In this document: in pieces, positions 34,867 to 44,560 of the stretch
How positions within the stretch are numbered: position 1 is the stretch's first letter
How the letters are laid out: the number at the start of each line of letters is the position of its first letter
NCBI RefSeq assembly: GCF_000338295.1
Contig: NZ_ANMO01000236.1
Span: forward strand, 1 to 64,000
DNA length: 64,000 bases
Direction of reading: 5' to 3'
Source of the DNA: Rhodopirellula europaea 6C
GTDB taxonomy: Bacteria; Planctomycetota; Planctomycetia; Pirellulales; Pirellulaceae
Program-made: the position numbers and the translations under genes
Notes under the pieces: generated by a model
What the model was told of the DNA's origin: nothing
Seen by the model: the letters and a program-made list of their open reading frames with translations, nothing else
The model's database searches: none

Positions 34867-36369
34867 ATGGGCAAGCCCACTGGATTCAAGGAATTCGATC
34901 GCGAAAAAGTTGCTTGGCGATTGCCAGTCATCCGGATCAATGACTACGACGAGATCTATACCGAACCGAAGACTGAGCACCTGCAACGTCAGGGCGCTCG
35001 CTGCATGGATTGCGGTGTTCCTTTTTGTCAGTCTGCGACCGGATGCCCGATCGACAACTTGATTCCCGAGTGGAACGACCTGGTCTACAACAATCGTTGG
35101 AAAGAAGCGATCGAGCGTCTGCACAAGACCAACAACTTCCCTGAGTTCACCGGTCGCGTTTGCCCGGCACCATGTGAAGGCTCGTGCGTGTTGGGAATCA
35201 CCAACCCGCCTGTGACGATCAAGAACATCGAAAACGCGATCGTGGATCGTGCTTGGGAAGAAGGTTGGATCGTTGCTGAACCGCCGGAGCAACGCACTGG
35301 AAAGAAAGTCGCTGTCATCGGCAGTGGACCGGCTGGTTTGACCGCCGCTGATCAACTCAACAAAGCCGGCCACTTGGTCACCGTTTACGAACGCGCAGAT
35401 CGGATCGGTGGTTTGTTGCAGTACGGCATTCCCAACATGAAGTTGTCGAAGAAAGCGGTTCAGCGTCGCGTCGACAAAATGACGGAAGAAGGCGTGACCT
35501 TCAAAACCGGAGTGAATGTCGGCAAAGACATCTCGCCGAAGGATTTGCAGAGCGAGTTCGATGCTGTGTTGTTGGCCTGTGGTGCGACCAAGCCACGCGA
35601 CCTGCCGATCCCCGGTCGCGAAGCCAAAGGCGTTCATTTCGCGATGGACTTCCTCACGTCCAACACGCAGCAACGTGTTCACGGTGATAACCTGGGGGCC
35701 GACTTTATCAGCGCCGAAGGCAAGGACGTGATCGTCATCGGCGGTGGTGACACCGGGACCGACTGCATCGGAACCAGCCTCCGTCACGGTTGCCGCAGCA
35801 TGGTCAACTTTGAGTTGTTGCCTCAGCCACCTGCCGAACGTGCCGACGACAACCCATGGCCGGAATGGCCGCGTATCTTCCGTGTCGATTACGGCCACGA
35901 AGAAGCCGAAGCGAAGTTCGGAAAAGACCCTCGCGAATATCAGATCCTCAGCAAAGAGTATCTGGTCGACGACGAAGGCAAGCTGAAAGGCATCAAGACC
36001 GTCAACGTCGAATGGACGAAGAACGATGAAGGCGGCTGGCAAATGGCCGAAGTCGAAGGCAGCGAAAAAGAATGGCCTGCCCAACTGATCTTGTTGGCGA
36101 TGGGCTTCTTGGGCCCCGAGCAAACCGTTGCAGAATCGTTGGGTCTCGAGACTGACGCTCGCAGCAACTTCCAAGCTGAACACGGCAAGTACGCAACCAA
36201 CATCGACGGCGTCTTCGCCGCAGGTGACTGCCGCCGTGGACAAAGCCTGGTCGTGTGGGCGATCAACGAAGGCCGCGGCGCCGCTCGTGCAATCGACATC
36301 TTCTTGGAAGGTTCCAGCAACCTACCAGCCCCAGGCCAAACGATGGGCACATCCATGGCCGCCGTCTAA
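34867..36369 (+). CDS. gltD: Glutamate synthase small (beta) subunit
   Basis: This 500-aa NADPH-oxidising flavoprotein delivers electrons to GltB. The N-terminus has the low-potential 4Fe-4S cysteines ([16 protein letters not shown] and CPAPCEGSC). It then has the FAD-binding [13 protein letters not shown], the NADPH-binding [19 protein letters not shown], and the C-terminal [21 protein letters not shown]. All family motifs are intact. It is followed by a terminator. Confidence 0.96.
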   Translation: MGKPTGFKEFDREKVAWRLPVIRINDYDEIYTEPKTEHLQRQGARCMDCGVPFCQSATGCPIDNLIPEWNDLVYNNRWKEAIERLHKTNNFPEFTGRVCPAPCEGSCVLGITNPPVTIKNIENAIVDRAWEEGWIVAEPPEQRTGKKVAVIGSGPAGLTAADQLNKAGHLVTVYERADRIGGLLQYGIPNMKLSKKAVQRRVDKMTEEGVTFKTGVNVGKDISPKDLQSEFDAVLLACGATKPRDLPIPGREAKGVHFAMDFLTSNTQQRVHGDNLGADFISAEGKDVIVIGGGDTGTDCIGTSLRHGCRSMVNFELLPQPPAERADDNPWPEWPRIFRVDYGHEEAEAKFGKDPREYQILSKEYLVDDEGKLKGIKTVNVEWTKNDEGGWQMAEVEGSEKEWPAQLILLAMGFLGPEQTVAESLGLETDARSNFQAEHGKYATNIDGVFAAGDCRRGQSLVVWAINEGRGAARAIDIFLEGSSNLPAPGQTMGTSMAAV

Positions 36370-36397
36370 GCCAAGCCAGGACCAAACAAGACTCCGC

Positions 36398-36434
36398 AAA
36401 AGCGACCTTCAATCATTGAGGGTCGCTTTTTTTG
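36398..36434 (+). terminator. Terminator of gltBD
   Basis: A stem of at least 10 perfect pairs (36398-36407 with 36421-36430), extendable inward with one G-T pair, runs into seven T. It starts 28 bp after the gltD stop. Confidence 0.9.
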
Positions 36435-36540
36435 TATCCATCATCAATCGCATCTGCCCTCGCGTTTTGTCAGGCCTTTACAACGCCTTGGCGAACAACG
36501 CCGTCCAGGCGTACGCGAAGCAGATGCACAATCACCGCCC

Positions 36541-36582
36541 CGGACGGGGCCGCCGTCCGTAGCTCGGGGCGGAAGCCCCGAG
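36541..36582. ncRNA. Two adjacent GC-rich hairpins, possible structured RNA or repeat
   Basis: Hairpin 1 is a 7-bp stem (36541-36547 with 36553-36559). Hairpin 2 is an 8-bp stem (36563-36570 with 36575-36582) capped by GGAA, a GNRA tetraloop. They lie between the gltD terminator and the 3' end of a minus-strand gene. They may only form the end of that gene's transcript. Confidence 0.3.
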
Positions 36583-36609
36583 ACCGATCTCGCGCGACAC
36601 GGACCAAAC

Positions 36610-36999
36610 TTAAGTCCACCGCCAAACCGTCCACAGATGCACGGCGATCGCAATGACGAAGCAAACGATCGAGATCGCAGTCGGAATCTCGTAGTAGTAC
36701 TGCAATCGTTTGTGATTGCCCCAGTACCATCGGAAGTGAATGAACAGTCCGACGCAGATCAGCAGCATTCCAAACGTGATCGCGGGCGTGCCGTTGTATT
36801 CCTTCCAAAACTCGGGCGACATTTGCCCCCGGTGGGCAAGGTTGATCGTCGTCGCTCGCTGGACGAGACAGCATCGCAGTCCATAAATGCCAACCACCGC
36901 CGCCGCACCGACGCCAACAATCCGCCTCGTGATGGGACCGCCGTCGGGACCATCGGACAGTCGGTCGGCCAAATCGAAGATCCAATCGTGCTGATACAT
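36610..36999 (-). CDS. Small integral membrane protein, unknown function
   Basis: I do not recognise a family. The 129-aa protein starts at ATG 36999 (MYQHDWIFDLADRL); the frame stays open to 37122 but the extension is Arg/Cys/Pro-rich. Three hydrophobic segments are visible: RRIVGVGAAAVVGIYGLRCCLV, PAITFGMLLICVGLFIHF, and IPTAISIVCFVIAIAVHLWTVW. Between the first two lies a charged segment (HRGQMSPEFWKEYNGT). It is divergent from the radical SAM gene, 193 bp away. Confidence 0.6.
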   Translation of the reverse strand: MYQHDWIFDLADRLSDGPDGGPITRRIVGVGAAAVVGIYGLRCCLVQRATTINLAHRGQMSPEFWKEYNGTPAITFGMLLICVGLFIHFRWYWGNHKRLQYYYEIPTAISIVCFVIAIAVHLWTVWRWT

Positions 37000-37192
37000 G
37001 GTCGCGGCTGGGGAGCGAGGAATGCTCGGTGAGCGGGCATTCTGTGTCAGGTTGATTCCAACGACGTACGGGGCGCGAGTGAGTCCCCCGCACCAGCATT
37101 TTCGCAAGAAAGTGATCCGCACCCCCTGATGGTGGGTTCTGCGGTATGCTGGTGTTCGGTTGGCAACTCACGCAAAACTCACAGGTGCGACT

Positions 37193-38896
37193 ATGTCACG
37201 GATCGCGATCATCAACCCCGCCTTTGAAGTTTCGTATTGGGGGCTGGAGTATTCGCAGCCTTTGTTTGGCAAAAAGGCCAACATGCCTGTCGCCAGCCTC
37301 CCGTTGCTGGCCGCTCTGACACCGCCGGAGCACGAGGTCGTTTTGTTCGACGAGAATGTCGAGTCGCTGGATTTTGACGAACTTCAAACGTTCGATATCG
37401 TCGCGATGACGGGGATGAGCGTTCAGCGTTTCCGGATGGATTCGATCGTCACTGAGTTGAAAGATCGAGGTTGCTTCGTTGTCATCGGTGGCCCATGGGT
37501 GACGGTCGAAGAGGACTACTTCGGCGATCGTGTGGACGTCGTCTTTATAGGTGAGGCCGAAGTCACGTGGCCGCGTTTCTTAGCGGAATGGCAAGAAGGT
37601 GATCACAGCCAGCGGTATGAACAGGTCGACAAGACGGACATGGCGACCGTCCCCACGCCGCGTCACGATCTTCTGAAGAGCAAACACTACCTCGTTGGTA
37701 GCTTGCAGATTTCTCGCGGATGCCCGTTTCAATGCGAGTTTTGTGACATCATCGTCACCTTTGGTCGTCGCCCTCGCATCAAACAGTCGTCACAGGTGAC
37801 CGCCGAACTGGACAGCTTGCTCGCTCAAGGAATGCACATCGTTTTTATTGTGGACGACAATCTCATCGGCAACAAAAAGGCGATCAAACCCGTTCTTCGC
37901 GAAGTCGCGGCGTGGCAACAGCGGCACGGATATCCGATCGTGTTCAGCACCGAGGCTTCCTTGGATTTGTGCGAAGACGATGAGCTGATGGAATTGATGG
38001 CGGAAGCCAATATCCAGTCCGTGTTCATCGGACTGGAAAGTCCTGATGAGGAATCACTCAAAGAGACCAAGAAGTATCAAAACGTCCGCAGTCGCGGTGG
38101 CACGATGCTGGAAAAAGTTCATCGCATTCAAGACTTCGGAATGGAAGTCTGGTGCGGATTGATTGTCGGTTTTGACAACGACACGTCGGCGATCTTCGCG
38201 ACGCAGCAAAAGTTCTTGAAGGATTCGCGAATCGCCCATGCGATGGTGGGTCTGCTGCACGCGATTCCAAAGACGCCGCTGTATGCTCGGTTGTTGGAAG
38301 AGGGGCGTTTGGATCTGGCGGATGAGCATCACTATGGCACGAACGTTATTCCAAAAGGCATGACACGAGACGAGTTGCTTCGCGGGTACCTAGAAACAAT
38401 GCGAAATGCATACGAACCTGATGTCTACTTCGATCGCTTGGATCAATTGTTTGTTAACGATCGATTTCAGTTTCGTGCCTTGAACACAGACTATTTCAAA
38501 AAGCATCGGTGGCAGCGTCGCAAACAACGCACCATCTTCACGGTTGGTTTCGTCGCCATGTTCATCCGGTTGATGTGGAAGGTTCCGGATGCCGAGTTGC
38601 GTCGGACGTACCGGCGTCAAATCTTGGCGGCGGTCCGCGGGCGGTTCAAGACTCCGGAGATCTATTTCTTCTACGTGCTGAAGTGTGCGATGCACTACCA
38701 TCACCACCGCATGACAAGCGAGATGATTGATGATCCTTCGAAGTTTGTTTCGACCTATGGAAAGGCGATGCGTTCGGACCAATCCAGCACCGAACCGTCT
38801 GAGTGCCAGTCCCCGGCTGGTCTGAAATACACAGAGGTGCCCGTTGCAGTGACGGCACCCAGTTTGCCCGTGGTTGAGACGACAACATCCACCTAA
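37193..38896 (+). CDS. B12-binding domain radical SAM protein (DUF4070-like)
   Basis: The 567-aa protein starts at ATG 37193 with AGGTG 6 bp upstream. The N-terminus (about 1-150) is a cobalamin-binding Rossmann domain (MSRIAIINPAFE; VVIGGPWVTVEEDYF). The radical SAM motif is C177-x3-C181-x2-C184 (SRGCPFQCEFCDI), followed by FIVDDNLIGN and the IGLESPDEESLKETKKYQN block. The C-terminus (about 390-520) is helical and basic, as in the DUF4070 group that includes the hopanoid methylase HpnP. The substrate is not predictable; lipid methylation is only one option. The last about 45 residues are Ser/Thr/Pro-rich. Confidence 0.85.
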   Translation: MSRIAIINPAFEVSYWGLEYSQPLFGKKANMPVASLPLLAALTPPEHEVVLFDENVESLDFDELQTFDIVAMTGMSVQRFRMDSIVTELKDRGCFVVIGGPWVTVEEDYFGDRVDVVFIGEAEVTWPRFLAEWQEGDHSQRYEQVDKTDMATVPTPRHDLLKSKHYLVGSLQISRGCPFQCEFCDIIVTFGRRPRIKQSSQVTAELDSLLAQGMHIVFIVDDNLIGNKKAIKPVLREVAAWQQRHGYPIVFSTEASLDLCEDDELMELMAEANIQSVFIGLESPDEESLKETKKYQNVRSRGGTMLEKVHRIQDFGMEVWCGLIVGFDNDTSAIFATQQKFLKDSRIAHAMVGLLHAIPKTPLYARLLEEGRLDLADEHHYGTNVIPKGMTRDELLRGYLETMRNAYEPDVYFDRLDQLFVNDRFQFRALNTDYFKKHRWQRRKQRTIFTVGFVAMFIRLMWKVPDAELRRTYRRQILAAVRGRFKTPEIYFFYVLKCAMHYHHHRMTSEMIDDPSKFVSTYGKAMRSDQSSTEPSECQSPAGLKYTEVPVAVTAPSLPVVETTTST

Positions 38897-39045
38897 AAAT
38901 TTCTGTGTCGGCGATTCAGGGATTTTACCGTTTCATTTTCATGACTCGGTAGTGAGTCGGAATCCGTGTTGGTGGATCGCGAGTCAGTGGAGATATAGGT
39001 AGGTTGTTGGCTTTTAATCTCCACCGACCTGCGCCGCGAAAACTC

Positions 39046-40485
39046 ATGCGACTTTTTTGGATCGTTCTCTGTGCATTTTTGACTTGGCAAACGTTTTCGC
39101 CATTGGTTTCGGCGGATGAACCGAAGAGGCTCGACCCAAGGTCTCCTCGCTGGTCACCGCTGGTGGACGTCATTGCAAAGGTGGAGCCCGCGGTAGTCGG
39201 TTTGTTTCTAAGGGATGAGGGGACCGGCGGATTCAATTCGGGCAGTGGGACGATCATTGAATCGTCCGGGTATGTGTTGACCAACGATCATGTGTTGTCG
39301 AGCAACAGCGGCTACGTGGTTCTGGGCAAAGTTGCAGGCAAATTTGAGGTCGTTGGCAGAATGCCCGAAAAGGACATGGCTATCGTTCGCCTATTGCACG
39401 TGAAGGGACGCTTGCCAACCGTTCCGCTGGGACGGAGCAACGATGTGCACAATGGCGAGGCGGTTGTCGTGGCGGGCAACCCTGGTGGACACGGCATCAC
39501 AATCACGTCCGGAATTGTCAGTTCCAAAAAGACTTACTTGGACATGCCCAACGCATTGATTGCGACGAACTACAACTTGCTCGCACGCGACGACTATTTG
39601 CGGTTCGATGCGGCGAGCAATCGCGGCAATTCGGGCGGCCCGTTGGTGAATATGGAAGGCAAGATCATCGGGATCGTTTCTCGCGTGAACCCGGAAGAGC
39701 AAAATGCTGGTTTTGCGATTCCAATCGATCGTGTTCGCAAATTGCTTGTTCGAATTGTTGAACCGGAACTGCGCCACGATCGAAGGGTTGGCATCTCACT
39801 CAATCCGCATGCCGAAGCAGCCGTTGTCGCCACAGTCGAAGAAGGTTCACCAGCTGCAACAGCGGGGGGACTTGCCGGTGATGTGATTGAGATGGTGGCA
39901 GGTAGCCGTGTTCGCAATGCGGCTCAATACACGCTGGTGTTGGATCAAGTGCTTAGAGAATCGGAAGAGGTTGAGTTGCTGGCGAGCAGACGCGGAACAG
40001 CGATTCCGGTTTCGCTGCAGACCGTTGCGGTGCCTCGGCTGCAAGGCATCGAGCTGGACGAGCACGAACCTGGTCTGGACTATCGAATGTACCTGGGCAA
40101 GTTCAAAAAGTTGCCCGAGTTTGAAGAGATGGAAGTTGCAAGATCAGGGCAAGTGGATTCGCTGAACTTAGAGGAGATCCAGGCTGATCAGCGCGACGAT
40201 TTTGCGTTGAGGATCGACGCGATGTTCCGCGTGCCGGAGGAGGGTTTGTATCGATTCCAAATCACATCCGACGATGGAAGTCGAGTTTTCCTGCATGACA
40301 AATTGTTTTTGGACCACGACGGCAACCATCCGCCCATGACAGTCAGCCGATTGGTGCGTGCCGGGGCCGGTTTGCATCCGATCCGCATCGAGTATTTCGA
40401 AGGTGGAGGCGCACAAACGTTGACGGTGGGTCTGACGCGTTTAGATGTTCCAGCAGTCGACGACGGCGATGAATCGGATTCCTAA
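39046..40485 (+). CDS. HtrA-like serine protease with PDZ and PA14 domains
   Basis: The 479-aa protein starts at ATG 39046; an upstream TTG at 39004 is unlikely because it precedes the signal peptide (LFWIVLCAFLTWQTFSPLVSA). The trypsin-like domain (about 40-235) has the triad H82 (LTNDHVL), D110 (EKDMAIVRL) and S196 (ASNRGNSGGPLVN). A PDZ-like domain (about 240-330) follows with GSPAATAGGLAGDVI. The C-terminal region (about 345-470) resembles a PA14/beta-barrel carbohydrate-binding domain (FRVPEEGLYRFQITSDDGSRVFLHDKL). HtrA proteases act in periplasmic protein quality control. The PA14 module suggests targeting to a glycan. Confidence 0.85.
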   Translation: MRLFWIVLCAFLTWQTFSPLVSADEPKRLDPRSPRWSPLVDVIAKVEPAVVGLFLRDEGTGGFNSGSGTIIESSGYVLTNDHVLSSNSGYVVLGKVAGKFEVVGRMPEKDMAIVRLLHVKGRLPTVPLGRSNDVHNGEAVVVAGNPGGHGITITSGIVSSKKTYLDMPNALIATNYNLLARDDYLRFDAASNRGNSGGPLVNMEGKIIGIVSRVNPEEQNAGFAIPIDRVRKLLVRIVEPELRHDRRVGISLNPHAEAAVVATVEEGSPAATAGGLAGDVIEMVAGSRVRNAAQYTLVLDQVLRESEEVELLASRRGTAIPVSLQTVAVPRLQGIELDEHEPGLDYRMYLGKFKKLPEFEEMEVARSGQVDSLNLEEIQADQRDDFALRIDAMFRVPEEGLYRFQITSDDGSRVFLHDKLFLDHDGNHPPMTVSRLVRAGAGLHPIRIEYFEGGGAQTLTVGLTRLDVPAVDDGDESDS

Positions 40486-40659
40486 GCGGAACAAACTCCG
40501 GTCGAAGTGCAGTTCTTTCGTGTGTCCGCCTCAGACTCTGAATCGAAACCCACATCGGACGCTGTCAGCGAGTAAAATCTTCGCCAGCTGTTCTGTTTGG
40601 CAGCTCGGCGGATATTCCCGCCTATGTCCCCACCCCACTTTCCCACCTGCGAATTGCTG

Positions 40660-41358
40660 ATGAAAACGTATTTCTTTGCTGCTGTCACACTGTGTGTTTC
40701 GACACTTCTTGCCCATTCACCCGCCGCAATGGCGGAGGACGCCGCCAAGACCGGAAAGTGGGAAACACTTTTTGATGGCAGCAACTTGGATGCTTGGCGT
40801 GAATACAACCGCGACTCGGTGACGACCGGTTGGAAGATTGAAGGCGATGCTTTGACCTGCATTTCACGCAAGGATCAGGGCGACGCCGCCCGCGGCGAAA
40901 ACTTGATCACGAAAGAAAAGTTTGACGCCTTCGAATTGGAGCTCGATTTCAAGGTCACTCCTGCGGCCAACAGCGGCGTGATGTTTCATGTCGTCGAGAC
41001 AAAGAAGCCGCCTTACTACACCGGACCTGAAATCCAGATCCAAGACCACAAGGGTGGCCACGATCCACAAAAGTGCGGATGGTTGTACCAGTTGTATTCC
41101 TCGGACACGGATGCCACGAAACCGGTTGGTGAGTGGAATCAGTTGCGAGTGCTGATCACCCCTGAGAAATGCGAGATCGCGGTCAACGGAGTTCTCTACT
41201 GCGAGTTCGTTAAAGGCAGCGACGACTGGAACGAGCGAGTTGCTAAATCAAAGTTCGGCAAATGGGAAGGTTTCGGTGAACCGACCAACGGACATATCTG
41301 TTTGCAAGATCACAACGACGAAGTTTCGTATCGCAACATTCGAATTCGTCGACTGTAG
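40660..41358 (+). CDS. Secreted DUF1080 (3-keto-disaccharide hydrolase-like) protein
   Basis: The 232-aa protein from ATG 40660 has a signal peptide (KTYFFAAVTLCVSTLLAHSPAAMA) and one DUF1080 domain, a concanavalin-like sandwich: WETLFDGSNLDAW, then LITKEKFDAFELELDFKV, SGVMFHV, GPEIQIQDH, and a C-terminal GHICLQDHNDEVSYRNIRIR. The family is abundant in planctomycetes, and some members hydrolyse 3-keto-glycosides. Substrate not predictable. The frame is open upstream to 40597 but the added residues precede the signal peptide. Confidence 0.88.
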   Translation: MKTYFFAAVTLCVSTLLAHSPAAMAEDAAKTGKWETLFDGSNLDAWREYNRDSVTTGWKIEGDALTCISRKDQGDAARGENLITKEKFDAFELELDFKVTPAANSGVMFHVVETKKPPYYTGPEIQIQDHKGGHDPQKCGWLYQLYSSDTDATKPVGEWNQLRVLITPEKCEIAVNGVLYCEFVKGSDDWNERVAKSKFGKWEGFGEPTNGHICLQDHNDEVSYRNIRIRRL

Positions 41359-41705
41359 GTCGTTGTTCGAGGCGAGTTTGCAACGCTGCTATGTTGTGAA
41401 ACGAATCGCGTGAAACTTGATGGGGCAAAGGGAAGGGCCATGGTGAAGCCCTCCCTGCCTCACCATGGCCCTATCATTGCTGGAACGATATGGCACCGAT
41501 CGTTCCACCCTCCCAATCCATGGTACAAGGAGTATCGGACCGCACCGGTCAAATGCTTCAGCCGTTTTGGTGAGGTGAACCCGTTTTTTCTGACGGGGCG
41601 CAGTATCCCAAGGGAAAGCAACCGTTTTGTATCAAGGCAAAATGGGTTGGCGCGAAGGAAAACTCGGTTTTGAGCGAGCTTTCAGGCAGGGCTGAGCGAG
41701 AATGA
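41359..41705. other. Intergenic region with a strong hairpin, no gene seen
   Basis: This 347-bp gap lies between convergent DUF1080 and fliG genes. A perfect 13-bp inverted repeat (41434-41446 and 41460-41472) encloses a 13-nt C-rich loop and probably ends the DUF1080 transcript, though no T-run follows. The rest, to 41705, shows no coding signal or further clear repeat. Confidence 0.55.
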
Positions 41706-42713
41706 TTAGGTGACGTACTCTTCTTCGGCTTCGCCGGTTGGACGTGAAATTTCGCCGGTGTCTTCGAGATGCCGGACGATATCGACGATCTTTTGTTGGA
41801 CGGCTTCGACCTCGCTGATTCGAACGCTGCCCAGATAGCCCATTTCTTCCTGCAGGTTTTCGGCGGCCCGCGAACTCATGTTTCGCAGCACTTTTTGCTG
41901 CAAAGCTTCGCTGGCACCCTTCAGTGCCATCGCCCACTGAGCCGTTTCGACATTCTTCAGCAATGCTTGGATGTCGCGGTCGCCCAGTTTGGAAATGTCT
42001 TCGAAGACGAACATCAGTCGTCGAATGTCTTCGGACAACTCTGGATCTTCGCGGCCCAGAGATTCCATGATGGTCCGTTCGATCGCGCGTTCGACCACGT
42101 TGAGGATCTCAGCGACACTTTCGACCCCACCCGTGTTGCTGTGTTGTTGGTTGACCATGTTGCTGAGGCGAAGTTCCAATCCACGTTCCAGTTCAGAAAC
42201 CGCTGCTGGGCTGGTGCGGCCAATCGATGCGATGCGCCGGATGACTTCTAGCTGTTTCACGGGATCCAGCCCCGCGAGCACTTCCGCCGCATAGGACGAC
42301 GGGACGTGAGACAGCAACAATGCAATGGTTTGTGGGTGTTCTTCGCCGATGAATTGAAGCAGTGTTTGCGTGTCGACCTTTTTGACAAAGCCGAACGGCA
42401 TCGCCTCGATGGTTTGTTGCAGATTGCCGATCAGTTCTCCGGCGTCTCGCCCCAACGCCTCTTTGATCAGTTCCTTGGCTCGTTCCAGGCCACCTGGGCT
42501 GGCGTAGATCGAGCTCGCTTTGCTGGTCAGGAACTCAGCGATCACGACTTCTTGTTCGTCACCACCGACCGAGTCGATCTGCGCGATTTTGATGCTGATC
42601 GTTTCGATCAATCGCGGCGGAAGTTGACCGAGGACCTTTGCCGCGACCTTCGTGGGAAGGCTCATCAGCAAGATTGCCGCTTTCGTCAATCCGCGATCGT
42701 CAGCAATACTCAT
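41706..42713 (-). CDS. fliG: Flagellar motor switch protein FliG
   Basis: A 335-aa C-ring protein that transmits torque and rotation switching at the cytoplasmic face of the motor. The start is ATG 42713 (MSIADDRGLTKAAILLMSLP); the open frame reaches 42887, but those residues are not family-like. Conserved features are the EEHPQTIALLLSHV motif of the middle domain, GRTSPAAVSELERGLE, and the C-terminal torque-helix region MFVFEDISKLGDRDIQALLKNV. The length is normal. The gene is apart from the other flagellar genes seen here and 180 bp downstream of the antiporter gene. Confidence 0.93.
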   Translation of the reverse strand: MSIADDRGLTKAAILLMSLPTKVAAKVLGQLPPRLIETISIKIAQIDSVGGDEQEVVIAEFLTSKASSIYASPGGLERAKELIKEALGRDAGELIGNLQQTIEAMPFGFVKKVDTQTLLQFIGEEHPQTIALLLSHVPSSYAAEVLAGLDPVKQLEVIRRIASIGRTSPAAVSELERGLELRLSNMVNQQHSNTGGVESVAEILNVVERAIERTIMESLGREDPELSEDIRRLMFVFEDISKLGDRDIQALLKNVETAQWAMALKGASEALQQKVLRNMSSRAAENLQEEMGYLGSVRISEVEAVQQKIVDIVRHLEDTGEISRPTGEAEEEYVT

Positions 42714-42893
42714 GGTCGACGAACTATTCACTTCGCTGAGAAACCTGCCATGCAAATGAGAGGAAGCACTGTATGAGTTAGCACTCCACTCATCTTTCAT
42801 CGGCAATCCACAGGACAGGCTCAACCGAACGCCGACGAGTGAGGCGTCGTGCTGAATTAGGATCGGGATATCTGGCAGAACCAGCAAACTCGG

Positions 42894-44522
42894 CTAGGGT
42901 GCTGCGGTTTGGGGAGGTTTGCCGAGCACGCGAACGACCAACCAGAGCACCGTCGCGGCGACCAGCAGACTGATCCAAGGCGAAATGCCCCAGGATGCCG
43001 GCAGTGTCCCAAAAAGAATACACGTGACGCCAACCACCAACGCGTAGGGCATTTGCGTTCGCACGTGCAACACGTGATCGCAGTCACAGGCACGGCTGGA
43101 CAACACCGTTGTGTCGGACAGCGGCGAACAGTGGTCGCCGAAGATGGCTCCGGCAAGCACGCTGCTGAACGTGGCAAGGCAAATCGGTGACATCGCGAGT
43201 GAAGCCGTTGTGGTCGATTGCAAACCGTCCAACACCGCAGTGTCGGATGCTGCCAGCGCGGCTTGTTGCAGATTGATTGACAACGCGACAGACAGAGGAG
43301 TCAGTATCGCCATCGTGCCCCAACTGGTTCCGGTGGAAAAGGCAATGAACGCCGCAAGCAGGAACACGCACGTGGGAAGCCATTCCACGGGAAGGCGTGT
43401 GTCCAGGATGGATGCGAGATAGCCGCCAGTGTTCAGTTGGTCCGCACCGGTGAGCGAGGAGAGTCCCCATGCCAACCAAAGCACCGCCATCGCCGGCAGC
43501 ATTTGGAACATGCCTTCCACGGTTCCCATCGCGACCAATTCCCACGACACTTTGCTTAGTAGCATTGCCAGTGCCCCGGCGACAACCAGGCCCGCGGCAC
43601 CTCCGGCAACAAGAGCCAAGTAGGAGTTGCCGTTTCCGATGACATGACCGAAGGTTTGCCAGGTCGACATCCCGCCTTCGACAGGAGTTTGCAAACCGGT
43701 CCAGATGAGCACTCCGCTGATCACGATCAAGCAGATCACGATTGGCATGACCGCTGCGACCGTGTCTCGCCAGGACGTCGATGATGTCCAACGGGAAGGA
43801 TGAATTGGCTTGCGTGAGGCGGCGTTTTCTTCCTCCCACATCGGACCAAAATCTTTCCCTGATCGGGCGATGACAAAGACAAACCACAACGCCAACAGCG
43901 GATAGAAGCGATAGGGAAGGCTATGCAAGAACACCGAGAACGTCATGTTCGTCGCTTCGATCCCCGCGTCGGTCAGCCCAGTCTGCAAGTAACTCAGTTC
44001 TGTCGCGACCCAGGTGCTCACGAGGGTGAGGCCAGCAACCGGAGCGGCGGTTGAGTCAACTAAATAAGCAAGTTTGGCTCTCGATATGCCGTAGCGTTCC
44101 GCCGTGGTCCGCATGGTGCCACCAACCAGCAGCGTGTTGGCGTAATCGTCAAAGAAGATCAACAGTCCTGTGAAGCCGATCAATGTTTGACCGCCTCGGC
44201 GTGTTGACACACGGCGAGTCCATCCCGAGATCATCCGTGCCATGCTTCCCGCTGATTCCAAAACGCCGACCATTCCGCCCAGAAGCAACGTGAAGGCTAG
44301 GACATGGAGGTGGTCCCAATCGCGAATCGATTGATCGATCGTGGCAAAGAACTGCTTCGATGATTGGATGAGAGTGTAAGCTGCGCCACCGTCTTCGTTG
44401 GAGGCTAACAACCAAGTGCTGACGAAAATTCCAATCGCGAGAGGAAGCAGGACTCGGCGGGTGATCAGGGCCAGGATGATCGCGACGGCGGGCGGCAAGA
44501 GTGATTCGATGCCGTCGGTCAT
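42894..44522 (-). CDS. NhaC-family Na+/H+ antiporter-like transporter
   Basis: The 542-aa polytopic membrane protein has about 11-13 hydrophobic segments. NhaC-family blocks are visible: GGMVGVLESAGS, LLIFFDDYANTLLVGGTMR, STAAPVAGLTLVSTWVATELSY, AFSTGTSWGTMAILTPL, and GAIFGDHCSPLSDTTVLSS. The same family includes lysine, malate/lactate and tetracycline-related transporters, so the ion or substrate is not certain. A stretch about 230-260 is hydrophilic. It lies 38 bp downstream of the 763-aa protein gene, likely in one transcript. Confidence 0.85.
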   Translation of the reverse strand: MTDGIESLLPPAVAIILALITRRVLLPLAIGIFVSTWLLASNEDGGAAYTLIQSSKQFFATIDQSIRDWDHLHVLAFTLLLGGMVGVLESAGSMARMISGWTRRVSTRRGGQTLIGFTGLLIFFDDYANTLLVGGTMRTTAERYGISRAKLAYLVDSTAAPVAGLTLVSTWVATELSYLQTGLTDAGIEATNMTFSVFLHSLPYRFYPLLALWFVFVIARSGKDFGPMWEEENAASRKPIHPSRWTSSTSWRDTVAAVMPIVICLIVISGVLIWTGLQTPVEGGMSTWQTFGHVIGNGNSYLALVAGGAAGLVVAGALAMLLSKVSWELVAMGTVEGMFQMLPAMAVLWLAWGLSSLTGADQLNTGGYLASILDTRLPVEWLPTCVFLLAAFIAFSTGTSWGTMAILTPLSVALSINLQQAALAASDTAVLDGLQSTTTASLAMSPICLATFSSVLAGAIFGDHCSPLSDTTVLSSRACDCDHVLHVRTQMPYALVVGVTCILFGTLPASWGISPWISLLVAATVLWLVVRVLGKPPQTAAP

Positions 44523-44560
44523 GGCGGTCTCCGTCGAAGAATTTCAAGGCGGCTGAGCGG

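Noticed and set aside
34843-36243. 466-codon open frame antisense to gltD
   Set aside because: It is the mirror of a well-conserved gene with no domain signal of its own.
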